Shown: positions 18,212 to 27,127 of the stretch, piece after piece
Position numbering within the stretch: position 1 is the first letter of the stretch
Layout: every line of letters begins with the position of its first letter
Assembly: GCA_000403335.2 (NCBI GenBank)
Contig: KE159617.1
Location: 1,138,917-1,202,916, forward strand
DNA from: Lachnospiraceae bacterium MD335
GTDB lineage: Bacteria > Bacillota > Clostridia > Lachnospirales > Lachnospiraceae
Length of the DNA stretch: 64,000 bases
Reading direction: 5' to 3'
Program-made: the position numbers and the translations under genes
Notes under the pieces: model-generated
The model's input: only the letters and a program-made list of their open reading frames with translations
What the model was told of the DNA's origin: nothing
Databases searched by the model: none

Positions 18212-21200
18212 ATGGCAATGTTTGATTATGGAAAAGTAAAGGATCCGACATTTTTTAAGGAGAATGTGCTTGCGGCACATTCTGCACACATGACTTATGC
18301 GGGGAAAGGTGAGCTGTCCGGAAAGGGCAGCTCACTTGTCACCTTGCTGGACGGTGTGTGGAAATTTGCGTATGCGCCGAATTACCATTCTGCGATTAAG
18401 GGGTTTGAGGCGCCTGAGTATGACTGTACGGATTGGGCGGATATCCGCGTTCCGGCGCATATCCAAATGGAAGGGTATGATATTCCGCAGTATGCAAACA
18501 CGCAGTACCCGTGGGACGGACGCGAGGAGATTAAGCCCGGGGAGATACCGGAGCGGTTTAATCCTGTGGCAAGCTACGTTAAGTATTTCACAATCCCGCC
18601 GCAGATGAAGGGAATGGATATTCACATTAATTTCAGGGGCGTGGAGAGCGGCATGGCGGTATGGCTCAACGGTGCCTATGTGGGATACAGTGAGGACAGC
18701 TTTACGCCGTCGGAGTTTGATTTGACGCCGTATCTTAAAGACGGAGAGAATAAGCTTGCGGTGCAGGTGTTTAAGTGGACATCCTCAAGCTGGTGCGAGG
18801 ATCAGGATTTCTTCCGGTTTTCGGGAATCTACCGGAGTGTGGAGCTGTGTGCCATACCAAAGACGCATTTGGAGGATTTGTTTGTAAAAACGATTTTTGA
18901 GGGCGATGATTTTAGCAGGGCAGTGCTTCGGGCGGAATTGAAAGTCAAGGGAGCAGGCAGCCTGAAGGTATCGTTAAAGGATCAGGGACAGGTGGTATTT
19001 GAGCGTACTGTAGATGCTGCGGCAAAGGTTTTGTTTGAGGAGACTGTGAATGCGCCTAAGCTTTGGAGTGCGGAGGAGCCTTTCTTGTACGAGATGGAAA
19101 TTGAGGTTTTGGACGGTGCGGGCCAGGTTACGGAATTTATTCCGCAGGCGGTCGGTTTTCGGAAGTTTGAGATGAAAAAGAACCGGATGCTCATCAACGG
19201 AAAGCGTATTGTCTTTAAGGGGGCAAACCGTCATGAGTTCAGTTCCGTTTCGGGCAGGCATGTGTCGTATGCGGAGCTTGAGAAGGATATTGTGACGATG
19301 AAGCGCAACAATATCAATGCAATCCGTACCTGCCATTATTCGGATGATGTAGATGTGTATGATTTGTGTGACCGTTACGGGCTTTATATGATTGCGGAAA
19401 ACAATATGGAAACGCATGGAACGTGGGACGCTTATCTGCGGGGCAGGAAGGACGAGGATTTTATCCTGCCAAACGGCAGACTGGAGTGGAAGGCAATGAT
19501 GCTTGACCGTATCAATTCGTGCTTCCAGCGGGATAAAAACCACCCTGCGATTGTGATTTGGTCCGTGGGAAATGAGTCGTACGGCGGGGAAACGATTTAT
19601 GGGATGTCCAATCTGTTCCGCGAACTGGACGATACAAGGCTTGTTCATTATGAGGGTGTTTTTAACGACAGGCGCTACAATGACAGCTCTGATATGGAGA
19701 GCCGTATGTATGCTAAGGCAGCAGAGATTGAAGCGTATTTAAAGGATGAAAATGCAAAGCCGTTTATCAGCTGTGAATATGCGCACACGATGGGCAACTC
19801 GTTTGGCGCAGTGCATAAGTATACGGAGCTTGCGGATAAGGAAAATTCGGGTTATCAGGGTGGATTTATCTGGGATTATATTGACCAGTCGATTTACAAA
19901 AAGGATCGGTATGGAAAGTGGTTTCAAGCGTATGGCGGTGATTTCGGGGAGCGTCCGACGGATTATAATTTCAGCGGAAACGGAATCGCTTACGGCGGAG
20001 AGCGCGATGAATCTCCGAAGATGCAGGAGGTAAAGTATCTTTATCAGAATATTGCCGTAACGGTTGGAAAAGAGGATTTTGAGGTTTGGAATAAAAATCT
20101 TTTTGTGTCAACGGCGGAATTTGACTGTGTGGCGGAGCTTGCAAGAGACGGGGTGCTGATTGGGAAAAAAGCGCTTACGGACATTGACGTGGCGCCTGAG
20201 AGCAGGAAGCGGTTTCCGAACCCGTTTGAAGCGCCTGTATTAAGCGGTGAGTATGTGCTGACGGTTTCGTTCCGGTTAAAGGAAGATACGCTGTGGGCAA
20301 ACCGCGGGCATGAGGTTGCGTTCGGACAGGCGGTGATTGCGGTTGTCGCAGAAGAGGCAAAACAGACGGATAAGCCGTTTACGGTGATTTACGGAAACCA
20401 CAATATCGGCGTGCGCGGCGCGGAGTTTGACGTGCTCTTTACGGAATTAAACGGCGGGCTTGCCTCATACCGGTATGCGGGAAAGGAGCTGATTGAGGAA
20501 ATTCCGAAGCCGAATTTCTGGCGTGCGCCGACGGACAACGATATGGGTAATGATATGTGCGTGCGTCAGGGACAGTGGAAGCTTGCGAGTATGTACGCGA
20601 CGCACAAAGGGGCAGGAATTGCCAAGCAGGACAGGCTTGGGAATGCGGCGTATGAAAATCCTGTGGTGCATGAGGAGAAGGATTTTGTAAGCGTGCGGTA
20701 TTTTTACAGTCTTCCGACCTCGCCTGTTTCGGAGTGTCAGCTTGAGTACAGGGTTTTTGGGGACGGACGGATTCAGACGATTCTTTCCTATGAACCTGCC
20801 ACCGGGCTTCCCGATATGCCGGAGTTTGGTGTGATTTTTAAGTTTAATGCGGATTATGACCGTGTGGAGTGGTACGGAAACGGTCCTGCGGAAACGTATG
20901 AGGACCGGAAAATGGGCGCAAAGCTCGGCATCTATCAAAATATGGTTTCCGACAATATGGCGGCGTATTTGGTGCCGCAGGAGTGCGGAAATAAAACGGA
21001 TGTCCGCTGGGCGAAAATTACGGACAGGAAAGGCAGAGGCATTTTGTTTGAGGCAGACGACGCTGCAATCAATTTCTCGGCACTGCCGTATACGCCGCAT
21101 GAAATAGAGAATGCAAAGCACCCGTATGAACTGCCCGAAGTACACTATACGGTAGTGCGCGTGGCAAAGCGGCAGATGGGAGTGGGCGGCGACGACAGTT

Positions 21201-21280
21201 GGGGCGCGCCGGTGCATGAGGAGTATCATATTGCTGTGGATCGCAAATTGGAGTTTCGTTTTTGTTTTCGCGGGATTTAG
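18212..21280 (+). CDS. lacZ: Beta-galactosidase, GH2 family (LacZ type)
   Basis: Cytoplasmic glycoside hydrolase that splits terminal beta-galactosides. The domains are a sugar-binding jelly roll (about residues 40-215), an Ig-like domain (about 217-320), a TIM barrel (about 322-610), a second Ig-like domain, and the large C-terminal beta-sandwich domain from about 740. The acid/base is E455 in WSVGNES and the nucleophile is E522 in SCEYAHTMGNS. Length of 1022 residues matches E. coli LacZ. There is no signal peptide, so it acts on imported sugar. The upstream importer and downstream terminator make a compact galactoside operon. Confidence 0.95.
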   Translation: MAMFDYGKVKDPTFFKENVLAAHSAHMTYAGKGELSGKGSSLVTLLDGVWKFAYAPNYHSAIKGFEAPEYDCTDWADIRVPAHIQMEGYDIPQYANTQYPWDGREEIKPGEIPERFNPVASYVKYFTIPPQMKGMDIHINFRGVESGMAVWLNGAYVGYSEDSFTPSEFDLTPYLKDGENKLAVQVFKWTSSSWCEDQDFFRFSGIYRSVELCAIPKTHLEDLFVKTIFEGDDFSRAVLRAELKVKGAGSLKVSLKDQGQVVFERTVDAAAKVLFEETVNAPKLWSAEEPFLYEMEIEVLDGAGQVTEFIPQAVGFRKFEMKKNRMLINGKRIVFKGANRHEFSSVSGRHVSYAELEKDIVTMKRNNINAIRTCHYSDDVDVYDLCDRYGLYMIAENNMETHGTWDAYLRGRKDEDFILPNGRLEWKAMMLDRINSCFQRDKNHPAIVIWSVGNESYGGETIYGMSNLFRELDDTRLVHYEGVFNDRRYNDSSDMESRMYAKAAEIEAYLKDENAKPFISCEYAHTMGNSFGAVHKYTELADKENSGYQGGFIWDYIDQSIYKKDRYGKWFQAYGGDFGERPTDYNFSGNGIAYGGERDESPKMQEVKYLYQNIAVTVGKEDFEVWNKNLFVSTAEFDCVAELARDGVLIGKKALTDIDVAPESRKRFPNPFEAPVLSGEYVLTVSFRLKEDTLWANRGHEVAFGQAVIAVVAEEAKQTDKPFTVIYGNHNIGVRGAEFDVLFTELNGGLASYRYAGKELIEEIPKPNFWRAPTDNDMGNDMCVRQGQWKLASMYATHKGAGIAKQDRLGNAAYENPVVHEEKDFVSVRYFYSLPTSPVSECQLEYRVFGDGRIQTILSYEPATGLPDMPEFGVIFKFNADYDRVEWYGNGPAETYEDRKMGAKLGIYQNMVSDNMAAYLVPQECGNKTDVRWAKITDRKGRGILFEADDAAINFSALPYTPHEIENAKHPYELPEVHYTVVRVAKRQMGVGGDDSWGAPVHEEYHIAVDRKLEFRFCFRGI

Positions 21281-21302
21281 GAAAATAACAAAACGATAGA
21301 AG

Positions 21303-21335
21303 AAACGCCGCACGGGTTGAAGTGCGGCGTTTTTA
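21303..21335 (+). terminator. Terminator after lacZ
   Basis: Stem AAACGCCGCAC/GTGCGGCGTTT, 8-base loop, T run. It ends 55 bp after lacZ. Confidence 0.93.
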
Positions 21336-21494
21336 AAAAGTTTGGATTTTTTTGTCACAGGGGCATACAATGCGCGTCTAATCTGATATACGGGAGAAGC
21401 TTTGTGCGGGGCGCGGCAGGGCATTCGCGCAGGAAGGAAATTTTTGCGTTTACCGTAAAATTAGAAAAGAACGCGTTCCGGAAAAGAGGGAAAT

Positions 21495-22355
21495 GTGGAT
21501 AAAGTAACAAATGAAGAACTGCAGGTTTTGATTGGGCGGGCGGTAGCCGGCGATAAGGAAGCGTTGGGAACTGTGCTGGAGTGCGTGCAGGATTTGGTGT
21601 TTAATCTGTCGCTGCGGATGCTGGGAACATTTCCGGACGCGGAAGACGCGTCACAGGATATTCTGCTCAAAATTGTGACACATCTGTCAACCTTTAAAGG
21701 TGAGAGTGCGTTCTCAACCTGGGTGTTTCGCATTGCCGTAAATCATTTGAAGGATTACAAAAAACATATGTTTGCAAAGATGCCGCTTAGTTTTGCGTTT
21801 TACGGGGAAGATATTAAAAATGCAAAGATTGACGATGTGCCGGATTTGACGCAGAATGTTGAGCAGTCTGTGCTGGCGGAGGAGCTGAAGCTGTCGTGCA
21901 CGAATGTAATGCTGCAATGCTTGGATGCGGAGGAGCGGTGTATTTTTATTATGGGTACGATGTTTCAGGTGGACAGCCGCATTGCCGGTGAAATTTTGGA
22001 TATTACGCCGGAGACATACAGACAGAGGCTTTCCCGTGTTCGCCGCAAGGTGGCGGATTTCCTTTCGGAGTATTGCGGGGAGTATGGCAGCGGGACATGC
22101 AAGTGCGCGCAGCGCGTGAATTATGCCATCCAAAATCACAGGATTGCTCCCGACCGGCTGGATTTTACGGCTGCCACGATTTCCACGCAGACAATGCTGG
22201 AGGTGAAGGAGGCGATGGAGGAGATTGACGGGCTTTCACAGCAGTTTTCGTTCTGCAAGACGTATCAGCCGCCGAAGGGGTTGAAACGGTTTATTGAATC
22301 ATTCTTAAACGGGGAAGTGTGTGCGGCGGTGACGACGGCGGTGACGAAGGCATAA
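21495..22355 (+). CDS. ECF-like sigma-70 family factor with C-terminal Cys motif
   Basis: Group-4-like sigma factor of 286 residues. Region 2 (about 22-90) includes DAEDASQDILLKIVTHLSTF and STWVFRIAVN. Region 4 (about 135-190) includes AGEILDITPETYRQRLSRVR. After region 4 there is an extension of about 95 residues with GTCKCAQRVNYA, a Cys-x-Cys pair that could bind metal or sense redox state (inference). The start is GTG 21495 with AGAGGG just upstream. No anti-sigma gene is adjacent; the extension may take that role. Confidence 0.8.
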   Translation: MDKVTNEELQVLIGRAVAGDKEALGTVLECVQDLVFNLSLRMLGTFPDAEDASQDILLKIVTHLSTFKGESAFSTWVFRIAVNHLKDYKKHMFAKMPLSFAFYGEDIKNAKIDDVPDLTQNVEQSVLAEELKLSCTNVMLQCLDAEERCIFIMGTMFQVDSRIAGEILDITPETYRQRLSRVRRKVADFLSEYCGEYGSGTCKCAQRVNYAIQNHRIAPDRLDFTAATISTQTMLEVKEAMEEIDGLSQQFSFCKTYQPPKGLKRFIESFLNGEVCAAVTTAVTKA

Positions 22356-22361
22356 AAGTGC

Positions 22362-22390
22362 TTTACACCTTTTAGGAAATCCGGTATAAT
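22362..22390 (+). promoter_or_regulatory. Promoter for the 60-residue protein gene
   Basis: TTTACA and TATAAT are separated by exactly 17 bases. Transcription would begin near 22397, so the ATG at 22389 cannot be used and the next gene starts at 22437. Confidence 0.85.
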
Positions 22391-22436
22391 GAAAATAGAA
22401 GCATGTAGCGTTATGGAATATAAAGGTGGTGGTTGC

Positions 22437-22619
22437 ATGACGGAGAAAGAAATGATGAAGGTTTCTGTTGAAGAGTTTTCGAGGATTCAGGACTGGATGG
22501 AGTTGGCGGAAAAGAATTCGGCAGTATATCAGTCTCTGAAAAAAAGATATATTGATTTAAAAGTCATTTTGACATCTTCGGGTATTAATCTTACGGAAAT
22601 AGATCGGATAAAAGAATAA
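22437..22619 (+). CDS. Small conserved-looking protein, 60 residues
   Basis: No family recognised. The start is ATG 22437, preceded by AAAGGTGG and downstream of a consensus promoter. The product is mostly helical by composition (EEFSRIQDWMELAEKNSAVY), with no signal peptide or membrane helix. The residue pattern suggests a helical hairpin. It is monocistronic, between its own promoter and a terminator. Confidence 0.65.
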   Translation: MTEKEMMKVSVEEFSRIQDWMELAEKNSAVYQSLKKRYIDLKVILTSSGINLTEIDRIKE

Positions 22620-22641
22620 AAGGTTATAGAAAAATCGAAGG

Positions 22642-22685
22642 AAACGGTGTAAGGTCAAGGAATGTATAAGGCTTTACGCCGTTTT
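22642..22685 (+). terminator. Terminator of the 60-residue protein gene
   Basis: AAACGGTGTAA pairs with TTACGCCGTTT (one wobble), followed by TT. It lies 22 bp after the stop. Confidence 0.75.
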
Positions 22686-22694
22686 ATATGCACA

Positions 22695-22753
22695 CGGGCA
22701 CCAAAAGGAACTATGTCATCAAACCGATAAATCGGTTCGCTGACGGGTGCCCG
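22695..22753 (+). ncRNA. Structured leader RNA of unknown class, upstream of serine hydrolase
   Basis: Nested helices are visible: CGGGCACC (22695-22702) with GGTGCCCG (22746-22753); GTCA (22715-22718) with TGAC (22741-22744); AACCGA with TCGGTT (22722-22737) closed by TAAA. A one-sided purine-rich bulge (AAAAGGAACTAT, 22703-22714) sits between the outer two helices. A small CGAG/CTCG hairpin and AAGGAGG follow before the ATG at 22801. It lies between a terminator and a start codon, as a cis-regulatory RNA would. I could not match it to a riboswitch class I know; a repeated palindromic element is the alternative. Confidence 0.5.
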
Positions 22754-22800
22754 GCGCGCGAGTAACTCGATTAAGAATGTAAAACAAGGAGGAATGAAAA

Positions 22801-24249
22801 ATGCTGACATTTACAAAAGCGGCGCCGGAAGAGACAGGCGTTCCAAGTGAAGGGATTATCCGCATGATAAACCGATTACAAAAGCGGCGGATTCCGATGC
22901 ACAGCCTGCTGCTGATGCGCCATGACAAGCTGATTTTTGAGGGGTATTATGCGCCCTGCCGTGCGGATAGTCTGCACCGGATGTTTTCGATTAGCAAAAG
23001 TATTACGTCCATTGCAATCGGCTTGCTTGTTGATGAGGGACGGGTTTCACTGGACGATCCGATTGTCCGGTATTTTCCGGAAAAGGTGCCAAAGAATGTG
23101 CATCCGTGGATTGCGCAGATGACGATTCGGGATATGCTGATGATGCGTTCCTGCCATGCGGTAACAACATATAAGAAAAATATGGCAGCGGACTGGGTGG
23201 AGAGCTACTTCACAACGCCGCCCACGCATCCGCCCGCGACACTGTTTCATTATGACACATCCGCGCCGCATACGCTTTGCGCGTTGGTGGAAAAGCTGAC
23301 GGGCGGCAGTATGCTTGATTATATTAAGAAAAAACTGGATGTTCTTGGATTGTCGCCGGAGTCTTATATGATTGCGGACCCGTTTGGCGTGTCTATGGGC
23401 GGCAGCGGTTTGGTAGCGTATTCAATGGATATGCTGAAATTCGGATATTTTATTGCGCATCGGGGGAATGTCCTCGGGAAACAGCTGATTTCGCCTTCTT
23501 ATATTGATATGGCGGTTTCAATGCTTACGGAAACGCGTGTGACGGCGCCGCTGCCAAGTGAGGCACAGGGTTATGGTCTGCAGATATGGCGCAATGAACA
23601 AAACGGTTTTGTCTGCTATGGAATGGGCGGACAGCTGATTATCTGCCTGCCGGACTATAATTTGATTTGTGTTACCACGGCGGATACGCAGACTGTACAG
23701 GGCGGCAATCAGCAGATTTATGATGCATTGTATGAAGAAATTCTTCCGTATCTGCAAGATGCGGCGATTGCCTGTGACAAGAGTGGGGAAAAGGCGCTTG
23801 CAGATGTGTGCGCAAGCCTTGCGATGGAGCCGCTGCAAGGGGCGGATACGCCCGAGAATATCGGGGAGATTGCGGACCGGACATTCAAGGTTTTGACGCC
23901 CGATTCGGACTTTGAAAGTTTTTGCGTTCACTTTGATTTGGCGGAAAATAAGACGGAGCAGTCTGTCGGGGCGCTGTCGTTTGTGCATAAAGGCACACCG
24001 TATGCCGTTCGTTTTGGTATGGGATTTATGGAAACGGGAGAATTTCCGATTTATGAACAGCGTTATGCCGCAAGCGGGGCGTGGCTGTTTGATGGGACGC
24101 TGCACATTAAGGCGCATATTATTGATGCATATGTGGGGTGCGTACAGTTTCAGCTTGCGTTCCGGGGAGATGAGCTCACGATTTTTATGAGTAAAAAAGA
24201 GGAGAGCCTGTTTAAAGAATTTCAGGGACATTTGTATTGTAAGAAGTGA
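22801..24249 (+). CDS. Serine hydrolase of the class C beta-lactamase superfamily
   Basis: The catalytic SxxK is S63-I-S-K66 in FSISKSITSI. The second motif is Y151-D-T-S154 in HYDTSAPHT, and GMGGQ replaces the KTG box, as in esterase and peptidase members of this superfamily. No signal peptide is seen, so it is probably cytoplasmic. A C-terminal region of about 170 residues (from about 310) lies beyond the catalytic domain and is unassigned. AAGGAGG lies before the ATG, downstream of the structured RNA. Substrate unknown; a cytoplasmic esterase or peptidase is more likely than a beta-lactamase. Confidence 0.82.
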   Translation: MLTFTKAAPEETGVPSEGIIRMINRLQKRRIPMHSLLLMRHDKLIFEGYYAPCRADSLHRMFSISKSITSIAIGLLVDEGRVSLDDPIVRYFPEKVPKNVHPWIAQMTIRDMLMMRSCHAVTTYKKNMAADWVESYFTTPPTHPPATLFHYDTSAPHTLCALVEKLTGGSMLDYIKKKLDVLGLSPESYMIADPFGVSMGGSGLVAYSMDMLKFGYFIAHRGNVLGKQLISPSYIDMAVSMLTETRVTAPLPSEAQGYGLQIWRNEQNGFVCYGMGGQLIICLPDYNLICVTTADTQTVQGGNQQIYDALYEEILPYLQDAAIACDKSGEKALADVCASLAMEPLQGADTPENIGEIADRTFKVLTPDSDFESFCVHFDLAENKTEQSVGALSFVHKGTPYAVRFGMGFMETGEFPIYEQRYAASGAWLFDGTLHIKAHIIDAYVGCVQFQLAFRGDELTIFMSKKEESLFKEFQGHLYCKK

Positions 24250-24316
24250 TTGCGGGTGTTGAGAAAGGCAGCTTGTTTTCAACCGTTTTTTGACGGCATA
24301 AAGGGGGAGAATCCGT

Positions 24317-24997
24317 ATGCAGGAAATTTTATTATTGGAGGACGACGAAACGCTCAACAGAGGCATTACCCTGACACTGCAAAAGGCAGGATATCGGGTG
24401 ACGTCGGCATTCACACTGGCGCAGGCGCGAAACTGTTTTGAAAACGGCACGTTTGCGCTCGTCATCAGCGACATCACGCTTCCGGACGGAACGGGGCTTG
24501 ACTTTGGCGCGCAGGTACGCAGGGCAGGCAGTACGTACCTGATTTATCTGACTGCTTTGGATTCGGAGGCGGACATTGTAAACGGGTATGACACGGGGGC
24601 GGACGATTATATCACAAAGCCGTTTTCGCTGATGGTGCTTGTTTCCAAGGTAAACGCCCTGATGCGCCGGCTTGACAATCAGGAAGCGCAAAAACAGGTT
24701 ATGACCTCGGGCGCGTTTACGCTCAATCTTGGGGAGATGAAGGTGTACAAATACGGGCAGGAGCTAGTGCTAAGCAAGAAGGAGCTGCAGCTTTTGGTTT
24801 ATTTGTGGGAGAATGCGGGAAGGATTTTGTCGAAGGAAAAGATTTTGGAATATCTTTGGGATTCGCAGGGGCAGTTCGTGGACGATAATACGGTGGCGGT
24901 CAATATCAGCCGTTTAAAGAATAAACTGGAAACGGAAGAGATTTCTAACGTGAGGGGACTAGGGTATTTATGGACCGGAAAAGTGACAAAAAATTAA
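24317..24997 (+). CDS. Two-component response regulator, OmpR family
   Basis: 226 residues: a receiver with E8-D9-D10, phosphoacceptor D52 in ISDITLPDG and the K in ITKPFS, then a winged-helix DNA-binding domain (about 125-222) ending VRGLGYLW. GGGGGAGA precedes the ATG. Its last 28 bases overlap the histidine kinase start, so the pair is coupled. The MacB/FtsX-type transporter directly downstream and the repeats between them point to it as the target. Confidence 0.92.
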   Translation: MQEILLLEDDETLNRGITLTLQKAGYRVTSAFTLAQARNCFENGTFALVISDITLPDGTGLDFGAQVRRAGSTYLIYLTALDSEADIVNGYDTGADDYITKPFSLMVLVSKVNALMRRLDNQEAQKQVMTSGAFTLNLGEMKVYKYGQELVLSKKELQLLVYLWENAGRILSKEKILEYLWDSQGQFVDDNTVAVNISRLKNKLETEEISNVRGLGYLWTGKVTKN

Positions 24998-26223
24998 CGA
25001 AGTATTTGGGTGCGTATCTTGTGTTTGCCGTTCTTTTTTCCGTATTTTTATTGGCATTAGAACGGCATTATGTGACGAATGAATTGCAGCGGGTGCTGTT
25101 TCTTTTGGCGGAACACCCTGAGTTGGAAACAGAGATTGTCGGTTTGTGGGGAAAGAATGATCAGCGCGAACCGGCAAATTTTACGACAACAGATGCGATG
25201 ATTACGGCGATGGAAACGATTGAGGAGAAGTACGGGTATCGGCTGCAATATGCCCTAGACCGTTCGTTTTGGGGATTTTGGTGCGCAGGAATGCTGCTTG
25301 GCGCGGCAATGACTGTGGTTTTGGGATTTTTGGCGTGGCGCAGGAGAATAAAAAATAATATTTCCGAAGAATTGCTGCGGGAGGTATGTGAGTGTCTTGC
25401 GCAGTTTCAACGAGGTGAATTCGGGAAAATTCCCGCGTTTGAGAACGGCTCATATGGCAATGCGCCGGAGGAATGGATGCGGCTGGGTGAGCGCCTGAAA
25501 GAATTGGGAATTTATTTCGCGGACTTGAAGGCGCGTCTGAAAGAGGAGGAGGACAGCACGAAGGCGCTGATTACGGATATTTCGCATCAGCTGAAAACGC
25601 CGCTTGCCTCGCTTCGCATGAGCTATGAGCTGGTGACTGGAGAGCATATTTCAGAGGGTGAACGGCGGGAGTTTTTGGCGCAGGGAGAAAAAGAAATCCA
25701 AAAACTGGAGGAGCTTTTAGAAGAACTGGTGAATTTGTCGCGTTTGGAAACACATATGATTGCGATTAAGCCTGTTGACGCGAGTCTGAAGGAAACGATT
25801 GCGGAGGCGGTCAGTCAGGTTTATATGAAGGCAAGGAATAAAGAGATTGCGGTCTGCGTGGAGTTTGAAGGGGATTTGACGGTCAGCCATGACGTGCGGT
25901 GGACGGCGGAGGCGTTTGCCAATGTGCTGGAAAATGCGGTGAAGTATTCCGGTGCGCACACAACGGTTACCGTGCGTGTGATACCGCTTGCCAAAAACGT
26001 GCTGATTGCGGTGGAAGACGAGGGCATGGGGATTGCCAAAGAGGAAACGGCAAAGATTTATCAACGGTTTTACAGAGGAACCCGTGCGAAGGAGCTGGTA
26101 AAGGACGGCGCGGGCGTCGGGCTTTATCTGACAAGAATGATTTTGGAGCGGCAGGGCGGGACGATTCTCGCAAAACGAAGAGCGGAGCGGGGGACGGTGT
26201 TTCAAATGACACTGCCGCGGTGA
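24970..26223 (+). CDS. Two-component sensor histidine kinase
   Basis: 417 residues: TM1 (about 12-31), a short extracytoplasmic loop of about 70 residues, TM2 (about 97-120), a linker, HisKA with phosphorylated H206 in ISHQLKTPLAS, then a HATPase_c domain with an N-box ENAVKYSG, G1 DEGMGI and G2 GAGVGLYL. The small sensor loop recalls intramembrane-sensing kinases that cooperate with an ABC transporter for antimicrobial-peptide sensing; that role is inferred from the neighbours. Confidence 0.9.
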   Translation: MDRKSDKKLTKYLGAYLVFAVLFSVFLLALERHYVTNELQRVLFLLAEHPELETEIVGLWGKNDQREPANFTTTDAMITAMETIEEKYGYRLQYALDRSFWGFWCAGMLLGAAMTVVLGFLAWRRRIKNNISEELLREVCECLAQFQRGEFGKIPAFENGSYGNAPEEWMRLGERLKELGIYFADLKARLKEEEDSTKALITDISHQLKTPLASLRMSYELVTGEHISEGERREFLAQGEKEIQKLEELLEELVNLSRLETHMIAIKPVDASLKETIAEAVSQVYMKARNKEIAVCVEFEGDLTVSHDVRWTAEAFANVLENAVKYSGAHTTVTVRVIPLAKNVLIAVEDEGMGIAKEETAKIYQRFYRGTRAKELVKDGAGVGLYLTRMILERQGGTILAKRRAERGTVFQMTLPR

Positions 26224-26234
26224 TGCGTAAATGG

Positions 26235-26279
26235 AAACCCTTACAAAACTGTTATGGTTTTTGTAAGGGTTTTGTAATG
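26235..26279 (+). promoter_or_regulatory. Hairpin and OmpR-type direct repeats before the ABC transporter genes
   Basis: AAACCCTTACAAAA and TTTTGTAAGGGTTT form a 14-bp stem that could act as a terminator after the kinase. The right arm also starts two direct repeats with an 11-bp period, TTTTTGTAAGG and GTTTTGTAATG (26258-26279), the spacing used by OmpR-family dimers. It may therefore be both attenuator and operator for the upstream regulator. Confidence 0.55.
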
Positions 26280-26338
26280 CGGTAATGGTAACCTAACAGC
26301 ATCAGACGGTGAATAAAGAAAGGAGCATGGTGAGTTTT

Positions 26339-27016
26339 ATGAGTACGGATACAAGTACCATTTTGCAGTTGGAAAATTTGGTGAAATATTATGGCAGTGG
26401 GGAGAACCTTGTGCGTGCGGTGGACCATACAAGTTTGGCAATTGAGCGCGGGAAGTTTACGGCGATTGTGGGACGTTCGGGTTCGGGGAAATCGACGCTT
26501 TTGCATTTAATCGGCGGGTTGGACAGACCGGACGAGGGGCGTGTCATAATTGACGGAACGGATATTTTTGCGTTGAAGGACGACAGGCTTGCGCAGTTTC
26601 GCAGGAAGAAAATCGGGTTTGTGTTTCAGGACTACAATTTGATTCCGTCCCTGAATGTGTGGGAGAATATCGTGCTTCCGCTCGGGCTTGACGGGCGAAA
26701 GGTGGACACGGCGGAGATTACCGAAATTTTGTGCAAAATCGGGCTGGAGGATAAGAAGAACGCGATGCCGAATGTCCTGTCGGGCGGACAGAAGCAGCGG
26801 ACGGCAATTGCACGGGCGCTTGCAAGCAAGCCTGCGGTTATTTTGGCGGACGAGCCGACGGGAAATTTGGATTCGCAGACGGAGATTGAAGTCATAAGTC
26901 TTTTAAAGAACTGCGTACAGGAGTTCGGGCAGACGCTTGTGATGATTACGCACGACGAAACGATTGCGCAGATGGCGGACCGGATTATTGAGATTGAGGA
27001 CGGGAAAATAGTGTAA
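26339..27016 (+). CDS. ABC transporter ATP-binding protein (MacB/LolD-like)
   Basis: ATPase of a MacB-type mechanotransmission exporter. Walker A GRSGSGKST, Q-loop FVFQDYNL, signature LSGGQKQR, Walker B VILADEPTGNLDS and the H-loop ITHDE are all intact. The start is ambiguous: AGGAG at 26321-26325 is followed by ATG 26327, GTG 26330 and ATG 26339. I chose 26339 because the N-terminus then matches the family; the spacing is rather long. It pairs with the FtsX-type permease that follows. Confidence 0.9.
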   Translation: MSTDTSTILQLENLVKYYGSGENLVRAVDHTSLAIERGKFTAIVGRSGSGKSTLLHLIGGLDRPDEGRVIIDGTDIFALKDDRLAQFRRKKIGFVFQDYNLIPSLNVWENIVLPLGLDGRKVDTAEITEILCKIGLEDKKNAMPNVLSGGQKQRTAIARALASKPAVILADEPTGNLDSQTEIEVISLLKNCVQEFGQTLVMITHDETIAQMADRIIEIEDGKIV

Positions 27017-27019
27017 AGA

Positions 27020-27058
27020 GAATTTCTAAGGCGCCAAAAGACGCCGCCTAAGAAATTC
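27020..27058 (+). promoter_or_regulatory. Intergenic hairpin between ATPase and permease genes
   Basis: GAATTTCTAAGGCG pairs with CGCCTAAGAAATTC with one mismatch, 4 bp after the ATPase stop. It is not followed by a T run. It is immediately followed by a TTGTGC/GCACAA hairpin (27080-27096) of the type repeated elsewhere in the window. Likely an mRNA-stability or partial-termination element. Confidence 0.5.
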
Positions 27059-27127
27059 TAAAACTTTACACGGCAAATATTGTGCTTAGGGCACAAATTC
27101 GCAAACGAAAGGAGTTTGGCTAATAAA

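Noticed and set aside
22695-22753. Known riboswitch (c-di-GMP, TPP, ZTP, guanidine types)
   Set aside because: The conserved loops of those classes, as I know them, are absent; left as unassigned structured RNA.
22801-24249. A true beta-lactamase (resistance gene)
   Set aside because: No signal peptide, and the KTG box is replaced by GMGGQ; esterase or peptidase members fit better.
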